DNA from: an uncultured Clostridia bacterium
GTDB taxonomy: Bacteria; Bacillota; Clostridia; Christensenellales; Pumilibacteraceae
Length of the DNA: 11,137 bases
Direction of reading: 5' to 3'
Assembly: GCA_947588325.1 (NCBI GenBank)
Contig: CANPYH010000040.1
Location: forward strand, 1-11,137
In this document: positions 5,010-11,137 of the stretch, piece by piece
How the letters are laid out: every line of letters starts with the position of its first letter
Numbering within the stretch: position 1 is the stretch's first letter
Notes under the pieces: model-generated
What the model was told of the DNA's origin: nothing
The model's input: only the letters and a program-made list of their open reading frames with translations
Databases searched by the model: none
Made by a program: the position numbers and the translations under genes

Positions 5010-6323
5010 ATGTCAAAGCCGCTTGTTGCCGTTGTGGGACGAAGCAACGTAGGAAAATCCACATTTTTCAATAAGATCTGCGGTAAGCGTATCTCTATCG
5101 TAAAGGATACGCCCGGGGTTACGCGCGACAGAATTTATGCCGACGCCGAGTGGTGCGGCAGATTTTTCACGCTCATCGACACGGGCGGTATCGAGAGCGA
5201 CAGTATCGACTTCTTCACCGAGATCAAGGCGCAAGCGGAGATAGCCATCGACCTTGCCGACGTTATCGTGTTTATGACCGACGGCAGGGACGGCGTACTT
5301 CAATCGGATAAGGAGATAGCGACGTTGCTCCGAACGGCGAGAAAGCCCGTCGTGCTCGCGGTTAATAAACTCGATAACAACGAGACGGACACGCTGTACG
5401 ACTTTTATGAACTCGGATTGGGCGATCCCTATCCCATATCCTGCGAACAGTCGTACGGGCTCGGCGACCTGCTCGACGAGGTCGTACGCCATCTTCCCGA
5501 GGGCGGAGAAGAGGAGGAAGAGGGGCTGTCCATCGCCTTTGTGGGCAAACCGAACGTCGGCAAATCGTCGATAGTCAATAAAATTCTCGGCTTCGACCGC
5601 GTCATCGTCTCGGATATAGCGGGGACGACGCGGGACGCAATTGACACGCCCTTCGAGTATAACGGCGGGAGGTACACGCTGATAGACACGGCGGGACTGC
5701 GCAGGAAGAGGGGGATAGAGGACGAATCGGTGGAAAGGTACAGCGTTCTCCGCACCCTTGCCGCGATACGCCGCGCCGACGTCGTTATGATAGTTTTCGA
5801 CGCGTCCGAGGATATAAGCGAACAGGACGTGCGCATAGCGGGGATCGTGCATGACGAGGGCAAGCCGTCCGTAGTCGTCATGAATAAGTGGGACCGAGTG
5901 GAAAAGGATACCCACACCGTCAATAAATATAACGATATGCTCGCCGAACAGCTGTCATTTATGAGCTACTTCAAGGCGGAGTACGTCTCCGCGCTCTCGG
6001 GGAAGCGCATAGAAAAACTGCTCGCGTTGGCGAATGAAGTGCATGAGCATGCAAGCGCAAGGGTGACGACGGGAGTATTGAACGACGTCATACTCGACGC
6101 AACGAGGACGACCGAACCGCCTGTGCATAACGGCAAGCGTCTGAAAATTCTGTATGCGACGCAGGCGGACACCAACCCGCCGACGTACGTCGTGTTCGTT
6201 AACGACGATAAACTCGTTCACTTCTCTTATAAGAGATATCTCGAAAACTGTCTGCGCCGAGCCTTCGATTTAAGCGGTACTCCCATCAAACTTAAATTCG
6301 TCGGACGGGAAGAAAAGCAATAA
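5010..6323 (+). CDS. der: Ribosome biogenesis GTPase Der (EngA)
   Basis: The 437-residue product has the full double-GTPase layout of Der, which acts in maturation of the 50S ribosomal subunit. G domain 1: P-loop GRSNVGKST (10-18), DTPGVTRDR (33-41, switch I), DTGG (57-60), NKLD (119-122). An acidic linker EEEEE (167-171) follows. G domain 2: GKPNVGKSS (179-187), AGTTRD (204-209), DTAG (226-229), NKWD (292-295). The C-terminal KH-like domain runs from about residue 350 (TTGVLNDVILDATRTTEPP) to the LSGTPIKLKFVGRE end. Length and all G motifs are normal; GRSNVGKS in place of GRPNVGKS is a mild variant. GGAGG at 5000-5004 is 5 nt before the ATG. PlsY follows after 25 nt and is probably cotranscribed. 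Confidence 0.98.
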   Translation: MSKPLVAVVGRSNVGKSTFFNKICGKRISIVKDTPGVTRDRIYADAEWCGRFFTLIDTGGIESDSIDFFTEIKAQAEIAIDLADVIVFMTDGRDGVLQSDKEIATLLRTARKPVVLAVNKLDNNETDTLYDFYELGLGDPYPISCEQSYGLGDLLDEVVRHLPEGGEEEEEGLSIAFVGKPNVGKSSIVNKILGFDRVIVSDIAGTTRDAIDTPFEYNGGRYTLIDTAGLRRKRGIEDESVERYSVLRTLAAIRRADVVMIVFDASEDISEQDVRIAGIVHDEGKPSVVVMNKWDRVEKDTHTVNKYNDMLAEQLSFMSYFKAEYVSALSGKRIEKLLALANEVHEHASARVTTGVLNDVILDATRTTEPPVHNGKRLKILYATQADTNPPTYVVFVNDDKLVHFSYKRYLENCLRRAFDLSGTPIKLKFVGREEKQ

Positions 6324-6348
6324 AAGGGGAAGGGCAAAGGAGTAAATC

Positions 6349-7053
6349 ATGATATTCGCATGGAAGATCGTAATAATAGCCGTGTTGTCCTACTTCATAG
6401 GCAACCTGAATTTCGCGATCATAATATCCAAAATCAAGCACGGCGACATAAGAAAAAGCGGTAGCGGCAACCCGGGCACCATGAACATGATCCGCTCTTA
6501 CGGAAAGGCGATCGGCGCGATATGCCTCGTGCTCGACGCGCTCTCCGCCGCTATCCCCGCCCTCATATTCTGGTGGTGGCTGTGCGGCGACGGCTGGCTC
6601 TTCGGCAGTTTCTGGGACCAGTCGGACAAACTCGGACTGTACGTCAGCGGGCTGTCCGTCGTAATCGGCAGAATATATCCCGTATGCATGAAGTTCCACG
6701 GCGGCAAGGGAATAGCCTGCATAATCGGTATATCGTTTGTCTCCAACCCCGTCGTAACGCTGACGGCATTCGGTATAGGTCTGCTCTTCCTTATCTTCTT
6801 TAAGATCGGCGCGTTAAGCTCCTTCATAATGATCTATACCCCCAATATCTTCGCCGCTGTCACATACCCCTTCGGCTGGTATAGCGGGCTATACGGCGAG
6901 CCTCGATACATACCCGCCGTGCTCGCGCTGATATTCTCCCTCGTCCTGCTGTCGCTGTTCGCGCACAGAAAGAACGTGCTGCGGCTGTTCTCGGGCACGG
7001 AGAACCGAACGGTGCTGTTCCCCAAAAAGCCCAAAGCGGAGAAAGCCAAGTAA
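6349..7053 (+). CDS. plsY: Acyl-phosphate:glycerol-3-phosphate acyltransferase PlsY
   Basis: The 234-residue integral membrane enzyme transfers an acyl group from acyl-phosphate to glycerol-3-phosphate, the first step of phospholipid synthesis. The three cytoplasmic PlsY motifs are present: GSGNPGTMNMIRSYGK (38-53), the phosphate-loop region IGRIYPVCMKFHGGKGIA (106-123), and HRKNVLRLFSGTENR (around residues 206-220). Hydrophobic segments lie between them, and the C-terminus is Lys-rich. The motif-2 position normally His (GHxxP) is Arg here. AAAGGAG (6336-6342) is 6 nt before the ATG. It lies in an apparent operon with der and is closed by a terminator. In many related genomes gpsA sits between this gene and spoIVA; it is absent here. 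Assignment is firm. Confidence 0.95.
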   Translation: MIFAWKIVIIAVLSYFIGNLNFAIIISKIKHGDIRKSGSGNPGTMNMIRSYGKAIGAICLVLDALSAAIPALIFWWWLCGDGWLFGSFWDQSDKLGLYVSGLSVVIGRIYPVCMKFHGGKGIACIIGISFVSNPVVTLTAFGIGLLFLIFFKIGALSSFIMIYTPNIFAAVTYPFGWYSGLYGEPRYIPAVLALIFSLVLLSLFAHRKNVLRLFSGTENRTVLFPKKPKAEKAK

Positions 7054-7086
7054 AAGGCGCTCGAACAAATAACTTAAACGCGCGAT

Positions 7087-7116
7087 AAACGCTCTCGATT
7101 TTTTCGGGAGCGTTTT
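7087..7116 (+). terminator. Intrinsic terminator of the der-plsY operon
   Basis: AAACGCTCTCG (7087-7097) pairs with CGGGAGCGTTT (7105-7115) over 11 bp with one G-U pair, around a loop of A plus six T. Only four T end the 3' side. It lies 33 bases after plsY and just before the spoIVA promoter. Confidence 0.75.
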
Positions 7117-7145
7117 GCATATTCGCCCGTGCCCTCGCATACTAT
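7117..7145 (+). promoter_or_regulatory. Sigma-E promoter of spoIVA
   Basis: -35 GCATATT (7117-7123), 14-nt spacer, -10 CATACTAT (7138-7145). This matches the mother-cell sigma-E pattern KMATATT-N14-CATACAMT almost perfectly, as expected for spoIVA. The transcript would begin only a few bases before the Shine-Dalgarno. Confidence 0.88.
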
Positions 7146-7166
7146 TAAGCAGTCAGGAGGACGCGT

Positions 7167-8648
7167 ATGGAAGAATTTGACGTATACAAAGACATAAGAG
7201 AGAGGACGAACGGCGACGTATATTTCGGAATAGTCGGACCCGTCCGCGCTGGTAAATCCACGTTTATACGCAGTTTTATGCAAAAACTCGTAATGCCCAA
7301 GATGAAGGACGCGCCCGAAAAAGAGCGTATGACCGACGAACTCCCGCAAAGCGCGGCGGGCAGAACGATAATGACCACCCAGCCCAAGTTCGTCCCGAGC
7401 GAGGCAGTCTCCGTCGAACTCGAAGGGGGGATAGACGCGCGTATCCGCCTCGTCGATTGCGTCGGATATATGGTGGACGGCGCCGAAGGGAGTATGGACG
7501 GGGATAAAAGCCGCATGGTCAGAACCCCTTGGAACGACGACGAAATACCCTTTGCCGAAGCGGCGGACATAGGCACCCGCAAGGTAATTACCGAGCACTC
7601 CACTATCGGCATAGTGGTGACTACGGACGGATCCATATCCACCGAACTCCCGCGCTCGGCGTACGTCCCCGCGGAAGAACGGGTAATCGGCGAGCTTAAA
7701 GAGATCGGCAAGCCCTTTGTTATCGTGCTGAATACGACCATACCAAGCAGCGAAGAGACGAGGAAGATTGCGGCGGCCATGTCCGAGAAGTACGGCGCAC
7801 AGGTCATCGCCATGGACGTGTTGAACATGAGCGAAGGGGATATAGTCGGACTGCTCGGCGGCGTGCTTATGGAGTTCCCTCTCCGCACAGCCGACTTCGA
7901 ACTTTCGAGGTGGCTCCGCGCCCTGCCCAAGGATAACTCCCTCATTTCCTCCTTGCTCGGCAAGATTAAGTCGCGGGCGAGCGGCATGACTAAAATGCGC
8001 GACTACGAGACCATACTCGATATTTTTGAGGGCGACGCCGACTTCGAGCCGATATCCGTTAAGTCGATATCCCCGGGTTCGGGAAGTATAGTGTATGAGA
8101 TCTCCGCTTCGCCCGAGATGTTCTATAAGGCACTGAGCGAAGAGTGCGGCATGCAGATAGAGGACGACTTCGCGCTTATGAGCGTTATAAAGGAGCTTGC
8201 CGAGGCAAAACAGGGCTACGACCGCATATCGGGCGCGCTTAAAGAGGTGGAAGAAACGGGTTACGGCGTGGTTATCCCCACTATGGAAGATATGACGTTG
8301 GAAGAGCCGCAAATAGTCAAGCGCGGCGGGCAGTACGGAGTAAGACTCAAAGCCAGCGCGCCCAGCCTGCACATTATGCGCGTGGATATAGAGTCCGAGG
8401 TCAGCCCGATTGTCGGCACCGAACAGCAGAGCGAGGAACTCGTCAAGTCCCTTCTCGCCGAGTTCGAGAACGACCCCAAGGGCATCTGGGAGACCAATAT
8501 GTTCGGGAAAAGCCTGCACTCGCTCGTGAACGAGGGGCTGTCTACCAAACTTAACTCCATGCCTCCCGACGCGCAAAAGAAGATGCGTCGCGCATTAAGT
8601 CGGATAGTGAACGAGGGTAAGGGCGGCGTGCTCTGCATACTCCTCTGA
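7167..8648 (+). CDS. spoIVA: Stage IV sporulation protein A (SpoIVA), spore coat ATPase
   Basis: The 493-residue product is full length for SpoIVA, the ATP-hydrolysing protein that polymerises on the outer forespore membrane in the mother cell and forms the base layer of the coat. The P-loop GPVRAGKST (24-32, Lys30), DELPQSAAG (57-65), TIMTTQPKF (67-75, with the paired threonines 70-71) and Walker B-like LVDCVGY (95-101, Asp97) match the known ATPase core. Other family blocks are AADIGTRKVITEHSTIG, GVVIPTMEDM and SPIVGTEQQSEELV. It ends in GGVLCILL, like other SpoIVA proteins. AGGAGG (7155-7160) is 6 nt before the ATG. The gene is monocistronic, between a sigma-E promoter and a terminator. 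Assignment is certain. Confidence 0.98.
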   Translation: MEEFDVYKDIRERTNGDVYFGIVGPVRAGKSTFIRSFMQKLVMPKMKDAPEKERMTDELPQSAAGRTIMTTQPKFVPSEAVSVELEGGIDARIRLVDCVGYMVDGAEGSMDGDKSRMVRTPWNDDEIPFAEAADIGTRKVITEHSTIGIVVTTDGSISTELPRSAYVPAEERVIGELKEIGKPFVIVLNTTIPSSEETRKIAAAMSEKYGAQVIAMDVLNMSEGDIVGLLGGVLMEFPLRTADFELSRWLRALPKDNSLISSLLGKIKSRASGMTKMRDYETILDIFEGDADFEPISVKSISPGSGSIVYEISASPEMFYKALSEECGMQIEDDFALMSVIKELAEAKQGYDRISGALKEVEETGYGVVIPTMEDMTLEEPQIVKRGGQYGVRLKASAPSLHIMRVDIESEVSPIVGTEQQSEELVKSLLAEFENDPKGIWETNMFGKSLHSLVNEGLSTKLNSMPPDAQKKMRRALSRIVNEGKGGVLCILL

Positions 8649-8669
8649 TCGGCGAGAATTATAACCGCG

Positions 8670-8703
8670 AAAAATGTTCTCTTACCAAAGGGAGCATTTT
8701 TCT
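8670..8703 (+). terminator. Intrinsic terminator of spoIVA
   Basis: AAAAATGTTCTC (8670-8681) pairs with GGGAGCATTTTT (8690-8701) over 12 bp including two G-U pairs, around an 8-nt loop, with T-rich sequence after it. Confidence 0.82.
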
Positions 8704-8718
8704 TTTATCGGCGTAAAA

Positions 8719-8736
8719 TTGTTGACAAATCAACAA
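8719..8736. promoter_or_regulatory. Palindromic operator, probably for the MarR-family regulator
   Basis: TTGTTGA (8719-8725), CAAA, TCAACAA (8730-8736) is a perfect 7-bp inverted repeat. It covers the whole -35 box of the marR promoter. The size, symmetry and place are those of a MarR-family autoregulatory site. The TTGA...TCAA core recalls FabT-type boxes, from memory. Confidence 0.75.
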
Positions 8737-8750
8737 ATTCATAATACAAT
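8722..8750 (+). promoter_or_regulatory. Sigma-A promoter of the marR-degV operon
   Basis: Consensus -35 TTGACA (8722-8727), 17-nt spacer, -10 TACAAT (8745-8750). The transcript start near 8757 rules out any marR start codon further upstream. Confidence 0.9.
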
Positions 8751-8787
8751 ACAGTTACACATTAATTCTGCGGCAGGCGAGGCGGCC

Positions 8788-9237
8788 TTGGAAAAAGTAT
8801 TCGAGAATTTCACAGTGGCGATCATGAAGCTCGACAAGCTCGTTAAGAGGATCAAGATGTTGGAGATGAAGAAGTACGGACTGAAGTCCGTTCACGCCAT
8901 GTGTATATACTATCTCGGCGAGCACCCGAGCGGGCTGACGGCGGGGGAACTGGTTCGGCTCACCCTCGAGGACAAGGCTGCAATATCCCGCGCGGTCAAG
9001 GAGCTGTCGGAGTGCGGACTTGTGACATGCTCGCAATGCGGCTACAACGCCCCGATAACCCTGACGGAGAGGGGACGGGAGATGGCGAGCGAGTTCTTCG
9101 CGCTGGCAGAGGGCGCGGTCAGAGAGGTCGGCGCGGACTTTACCGAGGAGGAACGGGCGGCGTTTTACCGCTCACTCGGCGACATTACCGAAAATCTCGA
9201 GAACTATTACGCCAAACTCGTCGGCGCTGCGGAATAA
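8788..9237 (+). CDS. MarR-family transcriptional regulator
   Basis: From TTG at 8788 the product is 149 residues, normal for MarR proteins, which are dimeric winged-helix DNA-binding repressors. A helical N-terminus (FENFTVAIMKLDKLVKRIKM) is followed by LTAGELVRLTLEDKAAISRAVKEL (50-73, helix-turn-helix), a wing (77-92) and LTERGREMA (92-100), then C-terminal dimerisation helices. The frame is open back to an ATG at 8674, but that lies upstream of the promoter and inside a terminator. TTG 8788 is chosen because GAGG (8779-8782) precedes it by 5 nt; GTG 8815 and ATG 8824 are less likely. C76, C81 and C84 cluster at the wing (CSQC), a possible redox or metal sensor. It overlaps an operon with degV (11 nt gap) and probably represses itself at 8719-8736. 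The effector is unknown. Confidence 0.88.
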   Translation: MEKVFENFTVAIMKLDKLVKRIKMLEMKKYGLKSVHAMCIYYLGEHPSGLTAGELVRLTLEDKAAISRAVKELSECGLVTCSQCGYNAPITLTERGREMASEFFALAEGAVREVGADFTEEERAAFYRSLGDITENLENYYAKLVGAAE

Positions 9238-9248
9238 GCGGAGATAAT

Positions 9249-10094
9249 ATGGTTAAACTGCTTGTCGATTCATCGACGGACATAGACGGAGCGGAGGCGG
9301 AAGCGCTCGGCATAACACTACTTCCCATACAACTTCGGTTCGGCGACGAGGAATACCTCGACGGGATAAACCTGTCGCACAGGGAGTTCTTCGAAAAGCT
9401 GATAGAGAGTAACGAGATTCCCAAAACCAGCCAGATAACGGCGTATAGGTTCGAGGAACGCTTCGCCGAAATGACGGAGGACGGGAGCGAGGTCGTTGCC
9501 ATCGTGCTTTCCTCCAAGCTCTCGGGCACTTACGACAACGCCGTTCGGGCGGCGGCTAAATTCGGCGGCAAAGTGCGGGTGGTGGACAGCCTTAACGCCT
9601 GCATAGGCGAGCGGATACTGTGCGAGTACGCCCTGCGCCTGATTAAGCGGGGGCTGACGGCGGCGGAGATAGCCGCGGAGCTTGAGAAAAAGCGGTCCAA
9701 AATACAGCTTCTCGCCCTGCTCGGTACGCTTAAATACTTGAAAAAGGGCGGAAGAATATCCGCGGCAACGGCGTTTTTCGGCGAACTGCTCTCCATTAAA
9801 CCCGTCGTGTGGGTGATAAAAGGCGAAGTCAAGGTGGTGGGCAAGGCGCTCGGCTCCAAACGGGGTAATAACCTGCTGACCAAGCTCGTCGCCGACTGCG
9901 GCGGTATTGACTTCGATATGCCCTACGCTTTGGGGTATTCGGGACTGTCCGACGACTTTTTGCAGAAGTACCTGCACGACAGCGAGAGTTTGTGGAAGGG
10001 CAAGACGGAGAGTATTCCGCAATACATGATAGGCAGTACGATAGGCACCCATGTCGGGCCGGGCGCAATAGCCGTGGCGTTCTTCGCAAAATAG
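9249..10094 (+). CDS. DegV-family (FakB-like) fatty-acid-binding protein
   Basis: The 281-residue product starts with the family signature LLVDSSTDI (4-12). It carries PKTSQ (58-62), where the threonine in FakB proteins contacts the fatty-acid carboxylate, and SSKLSGTYDNA (88-98) with the matching serine at residue 92. LKYLKKGGRIS and ALGSKRGNN follow, then GSTIGTHVGPGAIAVAF at the end. DegV/FakB proteins hold a fatty acid while the kinase FakA phosphorylates it to acyl-phosphate, a substrate of PlsY or PlsX. No fakA is present in this window, so a role in fatty-acid uptake is likely by family but unproven. GGAG (9240-9243) is 5 nt before the ATG. It is second in the operon after marR, so it is probably under that regulator. 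Confidence 0.94.
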   Translation: MVKLLVDSSTDIDGAEAEALGITLLPIQLRFGDEEYLDGINLSHREFFEKLIESNEIPKTSQITAYRFEERFAEMTEDGSEVVAIVLSSKLSGTYDNAVRAAAKFGGKVRVVDSLNACIGERILCEYALRLIKRGLTAAEIAAELEKKRSKIQLLALLGTLKYLKKGGRISAATAFFGELLSIKPVVWVIKGEVKVVGKALGSKRGNNLLTKLVADCGGIDFDMPYALGYSGLSDDFLQKYLHDSESLWKGKTESIPQYMIGSTIGTHVGPGAIAVAFFAK

Positions 10095-10162
10095 GGCCGA
10101 ACGGACGTAAAAGGTCGGGAGCGAACGGTCGGAAAGGATTTATTAAAAATTATTGAGAAGGT

Positions 10163-10193
10163 TTGGAACGGACTTGTTAAAATGACTTATAAT
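10163..10193 (+). promoter_or_regulatory. Candidate sigma-A promoter region for murC
   Basis: TATAAT (10188-10193) with TTGGAA (10163-10168) at a long 19-nt spacing. An overlapping alternative is an extended -10, TGTTAAAAT (10175-10183), with TTGAGA (10153-10158), also 19 nt. The -10 boxes are good, the -35 placements are weak. The transcript would begin near 10190-10200. Confidence 0.5.
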
Positions 10194-10203
10194 GTGATGT
10201 TTT

Positions 10204-10223
10204 CCGCGGGATAAAACCTGCGG
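10204..10223 (+). promoter_or_regulatory. First hairpin of the murC leader
   Basis: CCGCGGG (10204-10210) pairs with CCTGCGG (10217-10223), 7 bp with one G-U pair, around loop ATAAAA. It lies between the candidate promoter and the terminator hairpin. Confidence 0.5.
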
Positions 10224-10237
10224 TTGACCCTCCCTCG

Positions 10238-10266
10238 GCGCGCGAGTAACACTCGCGCGCATTTTT
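10238..10266 (+). terminator. Terminator-like hairpin just before murC, possible attenuator
   Basis: GCGCGCGAGT (10238-10247) pairs perfectly with ACTCGCGCGC (10251-10260) around AAC, followed by A and six T. It is as strong as a real intrinsic terminator. The murC ATG is only 15 bases further on, leaving no room for a promoter after it. It may end the marR-degV transcript, but murC messages must pass through it. Confidence 0.82.
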
Positions 10267-10281
10267 TCATAAAAGAGGATT

Positions 10282-11137
10282 ATGCACATACATTTCATAG
10301 GCATAAACGGAGTGAGTATGCAATGGCTTGCGGAGTATTATCGCCGTCGCGGCGTAATCGTCAGCGGATCCGACTCCGCTCTCGGCGGTCACTCGGCGGA
10401 GAATGTCGAGGGCGCGGATCTCGTTATATACACCTCGGCGATAGCGGAGGACAACGTCGAACTCGTTGCGGCAAAGGCGCGGGGGATACCCGTTATGTCG
10501 CGGGCGGAGGCGCTCGGCAGGATAAGCGAGGAGTTCGGCACGGTCATAGCGGTTGCGGGTACGCACGGCAAGACGACGGTGACGGGTATGGTAGCCTCTG
10601 CGCTGCAAAATTACTCGCCCGCAGTACACATAGGCGGGAGCATAGAGGGAGCGCGGGGAGGAGTGGAGGGGGATATACTCGTCGCCGAAGCCTGTGAGTA
10701 TAAGAGTAACTTCCTGCATATCCGCTCGGATATATCGGTTGTGCTCAATGTCGAGCTGGACCACACCGACTACTATAAGAGCTATTCCTCGCTCGTAACC
10801 TCTTTCGCACGGTTTGCCATGAGAGCACAAACGGTGATCATTCCCGACGAGTATGTCACCGTCCTGCGCCCGCAACCCCTCGGGCGGCAGATAACTGTTG
10901 GAACGCACGGCGACTATGCGCTGATAGACTTTGCGCCCGACCGCCGCGGCTCCTCGATCTCCGTCAAGACGCCGAACGGAATACTGCGCGCACGGCTTAA
11001 CGTTTTAGGTAGGCATAACGCGACCAACGCCGTGTTCGCCGTCGCCGCGGCAATGGAGTACGGCGCGGACAACGACGAGATAGTGCGGGGGCTTAACGCC
11101 TTCGCGGGGGTTGACAGGCGGTTGCAGTTCGTCGGAA
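10282..11137 (+). CDS. murC: UDP-N-acetylmuramate--L-alanine ligase MurC (N-terminal 285 codons, cut by window edge)
   Basis: The frame is open to the right edge. MurC adds L-alanine to UDP-MurNAc, the first peptide step of peptidoglycan synthesis in the cytoplasm. The N-terminal Rossmann-like domain has HFIGINGVSM (4-13) and YTSAI (50-54). The ATP loop AGTHGKTTVTGM is at 92-103. Next come VAEACEYKSNFL (134-145), where many MurC proteins have EADESDxSFL but clostridial forms with EACEY exist from memory, and NVELDHTDYY (156-165). LGRHNATNAVFAVAAA marks the central domain. The Shine-Dalgarno AGAGGA (10274-10279) is only 2 nt from the ATG, closer than usual. The next Met (10318) would remove the glycine loop, so ATG 10282 stands. 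Expression is probably affected by the hairpin at 10238-10266. Confidence 0.95.
   Translation, partial: MHIHFIGINGVSMQWLAEYYRRRGVIVSGSDSALGGHSAENVEGADLVIYTSAIAEDNVELVAAKARGIPVMSRAEALGRISEEFGTVIAVAGTHGKTTVTGMVASALQNYSPAVHIGGSIEGARGGVEGDILVAEACEYKSNFLHIRSDISVVLNVELDHTDYYKSYSSLVTSFARFAMRAQTVIIPDEYVTVLRPQPLGRQITVGTHGDYALIDFAPDRRGSSISVKTPNGILRARLNVLGRHNATNAVFAVAAAMEYGADNDEIVRGLNAFAGVDRRLQFVG

Noticed and set aside
5013..5915. 300-codon minus-strand frame over der
   Set aside because: It is a shadow of der; it lacks recognisable domains and overlaps a fully conserved gene.
7074..8576. 500-codon open frame on the minus strand over spoIVA
   Set aside because: It is the shadow of spoIVA caused by biased codon use; it has no ribosome site, no family motif and an improbable composition rich in Arg, His and Tyr.
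8674..8787. Longer marR frame from ATG 8674
   Set aside because: It starts within the spoIVA terminator and runs through the operator and a consensus promoter, so this part cannot be in the main transcript.
8901..9248. Long plus-strand frame from 8901 joined to degV
   Set aside because: It is the alternate frame of marR that happens to run into degV. The DegV family begins at MVKLLVDSS with its own ribosome site at 9240-9243.
10096..10132. Repeated CGAACGG and GGTCGG words after degV
   Set aside because: They are short and form only a weak stem; no terminator or operator can be supported.
10224..10697. Plus-strand frame overlapping the murC start
   Set aside because: It starts in the terminator hairpin and is Arg-rich shadow translation of murC in another frame.

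Overview
The window looks like a chromosomal stretch from a spore-forming member of the Bacillota, probably an uncultured gut-type clostridium. The evidence is three sporulation genes (sigG, a YlmC/YmxH-family gene, spoIVA), strong Shine-Dalgarno sites of the GGAGG type, sigma-A-like promoters and moderately high GC. The exact lineage cannot be fixed from the sequence alone. Most of the window is core chromosome, and no phage, plasmid, CRISPR or transposase gene is visible.

Layout, left to right. (1) The minus strand carries the first 199 codons of sigG, running off the left edge. It is divergent from a plus-strand gene for a YlmC/YmxH-type PRC-barrel sporulation protein with an added Cys-rich tail, which ends at a terminator. 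(2) A clear sigma-A promoter drives nrdR, an RluA-type pseudouridine synthase gene, and a gene for a membrane-anchored, very divergent cyclophilin-like protein. (3) Bases 3622-4229 hold no convincing gene but are dense in structure: a 127-nt nested hairpin, two 69-bp tandem repeat units, an intrinsic terminator, a CCCCTCAGT palindrome, and two related G-rich hairpin elements. The last of these lies just before a DUF1614-type membrane protein gene whose start is unclear. (4) A second sigma-A promoter drives der and plsY, closed by a terminator. (5) A textbook sigma-E promoter drives spoIVA, closed by a terminator. (6) A MarR-family regulator and a DegV (fatty-acid-binding) gene form an operon, with a perfect palindrome over the -35 box. 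(7) A leader containing a strong terminator-like hairpin precedes murC, which runs off the right edge.

Functional links. SigG, the YlmC/YmxH protein and SpoIVA belong to spore development. Der (ribosome assembly), RluA-type synthase (RNA modification), NrdR (dNTP supply) and MurC (peptidoglycan) are housekeeping. PlsY uses acyl-phosphate, which FakA/FakB (DegV-family) systems can supply, so PlsY and the MarR-controlled DegV protein may both touch membrane lipid synthesis; that link is inferred. The points most worth following up are the structured intergenic island, the terminator that murC transcription must cross, the MarR operator, and the degenerate cyclophilin.
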